Assembly (NCBI GenBank): GCA_904063045.1
Contig: CAJFCJ010000009.1
Span: forward strand, 538,942-602,941
DNA length: 64,000 nt
Origin: Dimorphilus gyrociliatus
Lineage: Eukaryota; Annelida; Polychaeta; Dinophilidae
Reading direction: 5' to 3'
The translations under genes were made by a program, and so were the position numbers. Shown piece by piece: positions 59,955 to 64,000 of this stretch. The notes beneath the pieces were generated by a model. It searched no databases, had not been told where the DNA came from, and was given only the letters and a program-made list of their open reading frames with translations. Each line of letters starts with the position of its first letter. Position 1 is the stretch's first letter.

Positions 59955-61102
59955 CCTTTGAGATATTAATTTAACGAGGTGAAACCTTCGAAATGATTTG
60001 TCGGTGCGTAATTTTCTTTCTAAGTGGCTTTTTGCTAATGGAATAGCGCCATATTGCGTCGGCTTATAACGGGGCAGGGGTGAGGAGAGTTTTAGTATAA
60101 GAAAAATTTCGGCTAAGCCGCTAGACGGCGTCGGTATCGTAAATAAAGTTACATTATTGAGGGAAGGGAGAAAAATGCGTTAGACAGTGCTTGATTTGAT
60201 TTGCTGTTTGCAAGTTGTGCTCGAATTGTCAATGAAACATTGTTCGCCAATTTCCACCGCCCTATTATTTTATTCGGCCGCCAATTTCGACAATTTTCTC
60301 GGCGTAAACGCCCCAATTTTATTCCTTTATCAAACGCCATGGCACCAGACGACACTTACACAATGTACAGTTTTTTTTTTACTTTTACAAACTTCCTTTT
60401 GTTCTTTTTTTAACTATTTTTTTATAACACAACTTTTGTTTTTTTTTTTAATTCGATATACGAAGGCATAGGGAGAGAAAAGACTGGTCATTTTCTTACA
60501 AATTAAGCCTATTGTCCAGGTATTCGCAATCTCTTTTCTTTTTCAATAAATTTAATATAAGTAAATCTTCCTATTGTATAAAAAGAAGGTTTTATTTTTC
60601 AAAGTCGATTAATCGCCGGTAGTTATAAGGTAATTAAACGAATAACAGAGTACTTGTGTATTTTTTTTTTGTCTTCATCTTTCAAGTGCAAAAGCCGAAT
60701 GAAAACGTCAGAAAAAATTCTTCTATTTATCTATTCTACCTTTTATCACTTATTATAAACTAAGTAAATTCAACTTAATATATTTCACCTGTACAAGATG
60801 ACTTGTTTCTTAGAAAATTACCATCTTTTGTTAACCTTATGCCAACGATATATCTAACTCAATGGATGTTAAACACTCATCGACGTCAAAAGAGGCCGTC
60901 TTTAGGATAATTACAAACCGGTAAAATAGGTTTACAATGAAGTTATTTCATAACATACAAATGGGTGCGAATTATAAAATTATATAATTAATTATACAAT
61001 TTTGACACATTTTCTTTGCTTCTTCCGGTTCATAATTTCCGTGGAAAGAAATGAAAGGAAAAAAAATAGCTCATACCCGCAAACGTAGAAACATTCAATT
61101 AA

Positions 61103-63225
<2,123 letters not shown>

Positions 63226-63385
63226 CTGTTTTGATGAGAAAAAAGCTTGAGTAAAACCGCTATTAATTAGCAAAGCCGTCTTTTGAATAGCAGAGTGACG
63301 GCGGTTTCGGCACGTGCGACCTGTTCGACGTCAATTAAACGCCTCATCAGGTGACGCCCTGAATCGCATGCCAGTCCGTGACTCG

Positions 63386-63399
63386 TGACGTCGTCGACG
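63386..63399 (+). promoter_or_regulatory. CRE-like 14-mer upstream of drgx
   Basis: TGACGTCGTCGACG, identical to 6380-6393. Another CGACGTCAA lies about 60 bp to the left. Confidence 0.35.
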
Positions 63400-63545
63400 C
63401 CCAAAGAAGTCCTTTGATCGAATAATGAGCAATAAAAATTTTTGTCATTATTGTAGTCACCAAATTTAACAGTTATTTTTTTTTATCGTCCATGTTTTTC
63501 AAAGTTCATTAATATTCATATTTGTGATGCGTCTGACTTGCTATA

Positions 63546-63548
<3 letters not shown>

Positions 63549-63602
<54 letters not shown>

Positions 63603-63606
63603 ATAT
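63549..63606. repeat. (TA)n microsatellite
   Basis: About 29 TA units with two T interruptions near the end. Confidence 0.9.
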
Positions 63607-63947
63607 AGACCTCATCACTTTATACGATACTTTAACAGAATAAAAAAAGGGAAAACAGTATTACATTGTTTCGTAACACACTTCTCGATGTTTTCGGCTA
63701 CTTAGAGCGCACGCAAAATATTTATACATTGTATTAATACTTAATACGTAAGAGATGCAATTGTTTTAAATATATTATGTTTCCCTACGTATACATTTAT
63801 ATATATATATATATATATATACTGTATGTGTACTTCGGTTAGAAACATGTCAAATATAGCCTTTCTTTCTTGGTTAGACGCTCGTTAGGGCAATTCCAAT
63901 TGAACAGAGGGCATGGCAAACCGCCCAGTCGGTCTGCCCCCGAAATA

Positions 63948-63955
63948 TGACGTCA
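63948..63955 (+). promoter_or_regulatory. CRE TGACGTCA
   Basis: Perfect palindromic CREB/ATF site near the window end, upstream of drgx. Confidence 0.35.
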
Positions 63956-64000
63956 CGCTTTCCACTAATTGTTGTGATTAAGCGTCAAATTGGATTAGTA

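Larger units (their letters stand above)
58434..61102. other. intergenic, 2.7 kb
   Basis: Between convergent genes. It holds the AGATGGCGC inverted-repeat site (58577), TA arrays near 59285, an (AAT)n block (59599-59632), and a GTCACGTGAT E-box (59945). Scattered CG-containing patches near 59090-59180, 59510-59590 and 60030-60140 stand out against the AT-rich background and could be regulatory. No gene recognised. Confidence 0.5.
63226..64000. other. drgx 5' region, 775 bp to the window edge
   Basis: Holds CRE-like sites at 63386 and 63948, a CACGTG near 63311, and (TA)n at 63549-63606 and 63799-63821. The missing drgx ATG exon may be here (an ATGTTTCTAACCGAA|GTACAC unit near 63850 would fit in phase but is weak) or beyond the window. 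Confidence 0.45.

Overview
This window is nuclear DNA from an animal. Coding regions are split by GT-AG introns that are mostly 50-100 bp long. The sequence is AT-rich with many (TA)n microsatellites. Recognisable proteins are metazoan: tetraspanin, NAD synthetase, TTLL3/8-type ligase, D-amino-acid oxidase family, GT92 glycosyltransferases, SLC7, Dbx and Drgx homeobox proteins, FMN-type formin, TMX1 and paladin. The compact layout and gene set would fit a small-genome lophotrochozoan such as the annelid Dimorphilus. The species is inference only.

Left part (1-19.3 kb) is gene-dense: the tail of an unknown gene (1-135, +); a tetraspanin (851-1961, +); NADSYN1 (3398-10019, +, 13 exons) with a small secreted-protein gene nested antisense in its 2.6-kb intron (5489-5985, -); a TTLL3/8-like tubulin glycine ligase (10501-14148, -) divergent from a peroxisomal D-aspartate/D-amino-acid oxidase (14711-16242, +); an intronless GT92 glycosyltransferase (16456-17793, +); and an intronless propeller-like protein (18353-19288, +).

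Middle part (19.3-40 kb) is sparse. It holds a truncated TMEM145/GPR180-type protein (22997-23570, -), an SLC7A14-like transporter (27562-29894, +) and the homeobox gene dbx (34504-36622, -), set in AT- and CT-rich intergenic DNA.

Right part (40-64 kb) is dense again: an FMN/Cappuccino-type formin in 20 exons (40099-45427, -) divergent from TMX1 (46018-47972, +); a second intronless GT92 gene (48351-49760, -); paladin/PALD1 in 9 exons (50140-53357, -); an unrecognised single-pass membrane protein with two alternative first exons (55190-56281, -); an unrecognised two-pass protein with three PPxY motifs (57165-58433, +); and drgx (61103-63225, -), whose 5' end is not resolved.

Exon junctions were placed by hand from GT/AG sites, reading-frame phase and remembered family sequences. 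Every multi-exon model closes in frame. The genes do not form one pathway. The least expected signals are a repeated AGATGGCG(C/T) site that resembles a CTCF core, the nested secreted gene, formin FH1 exons built as interchangeable phase-1 cassettes, and the truncated TMEM145-like gene.
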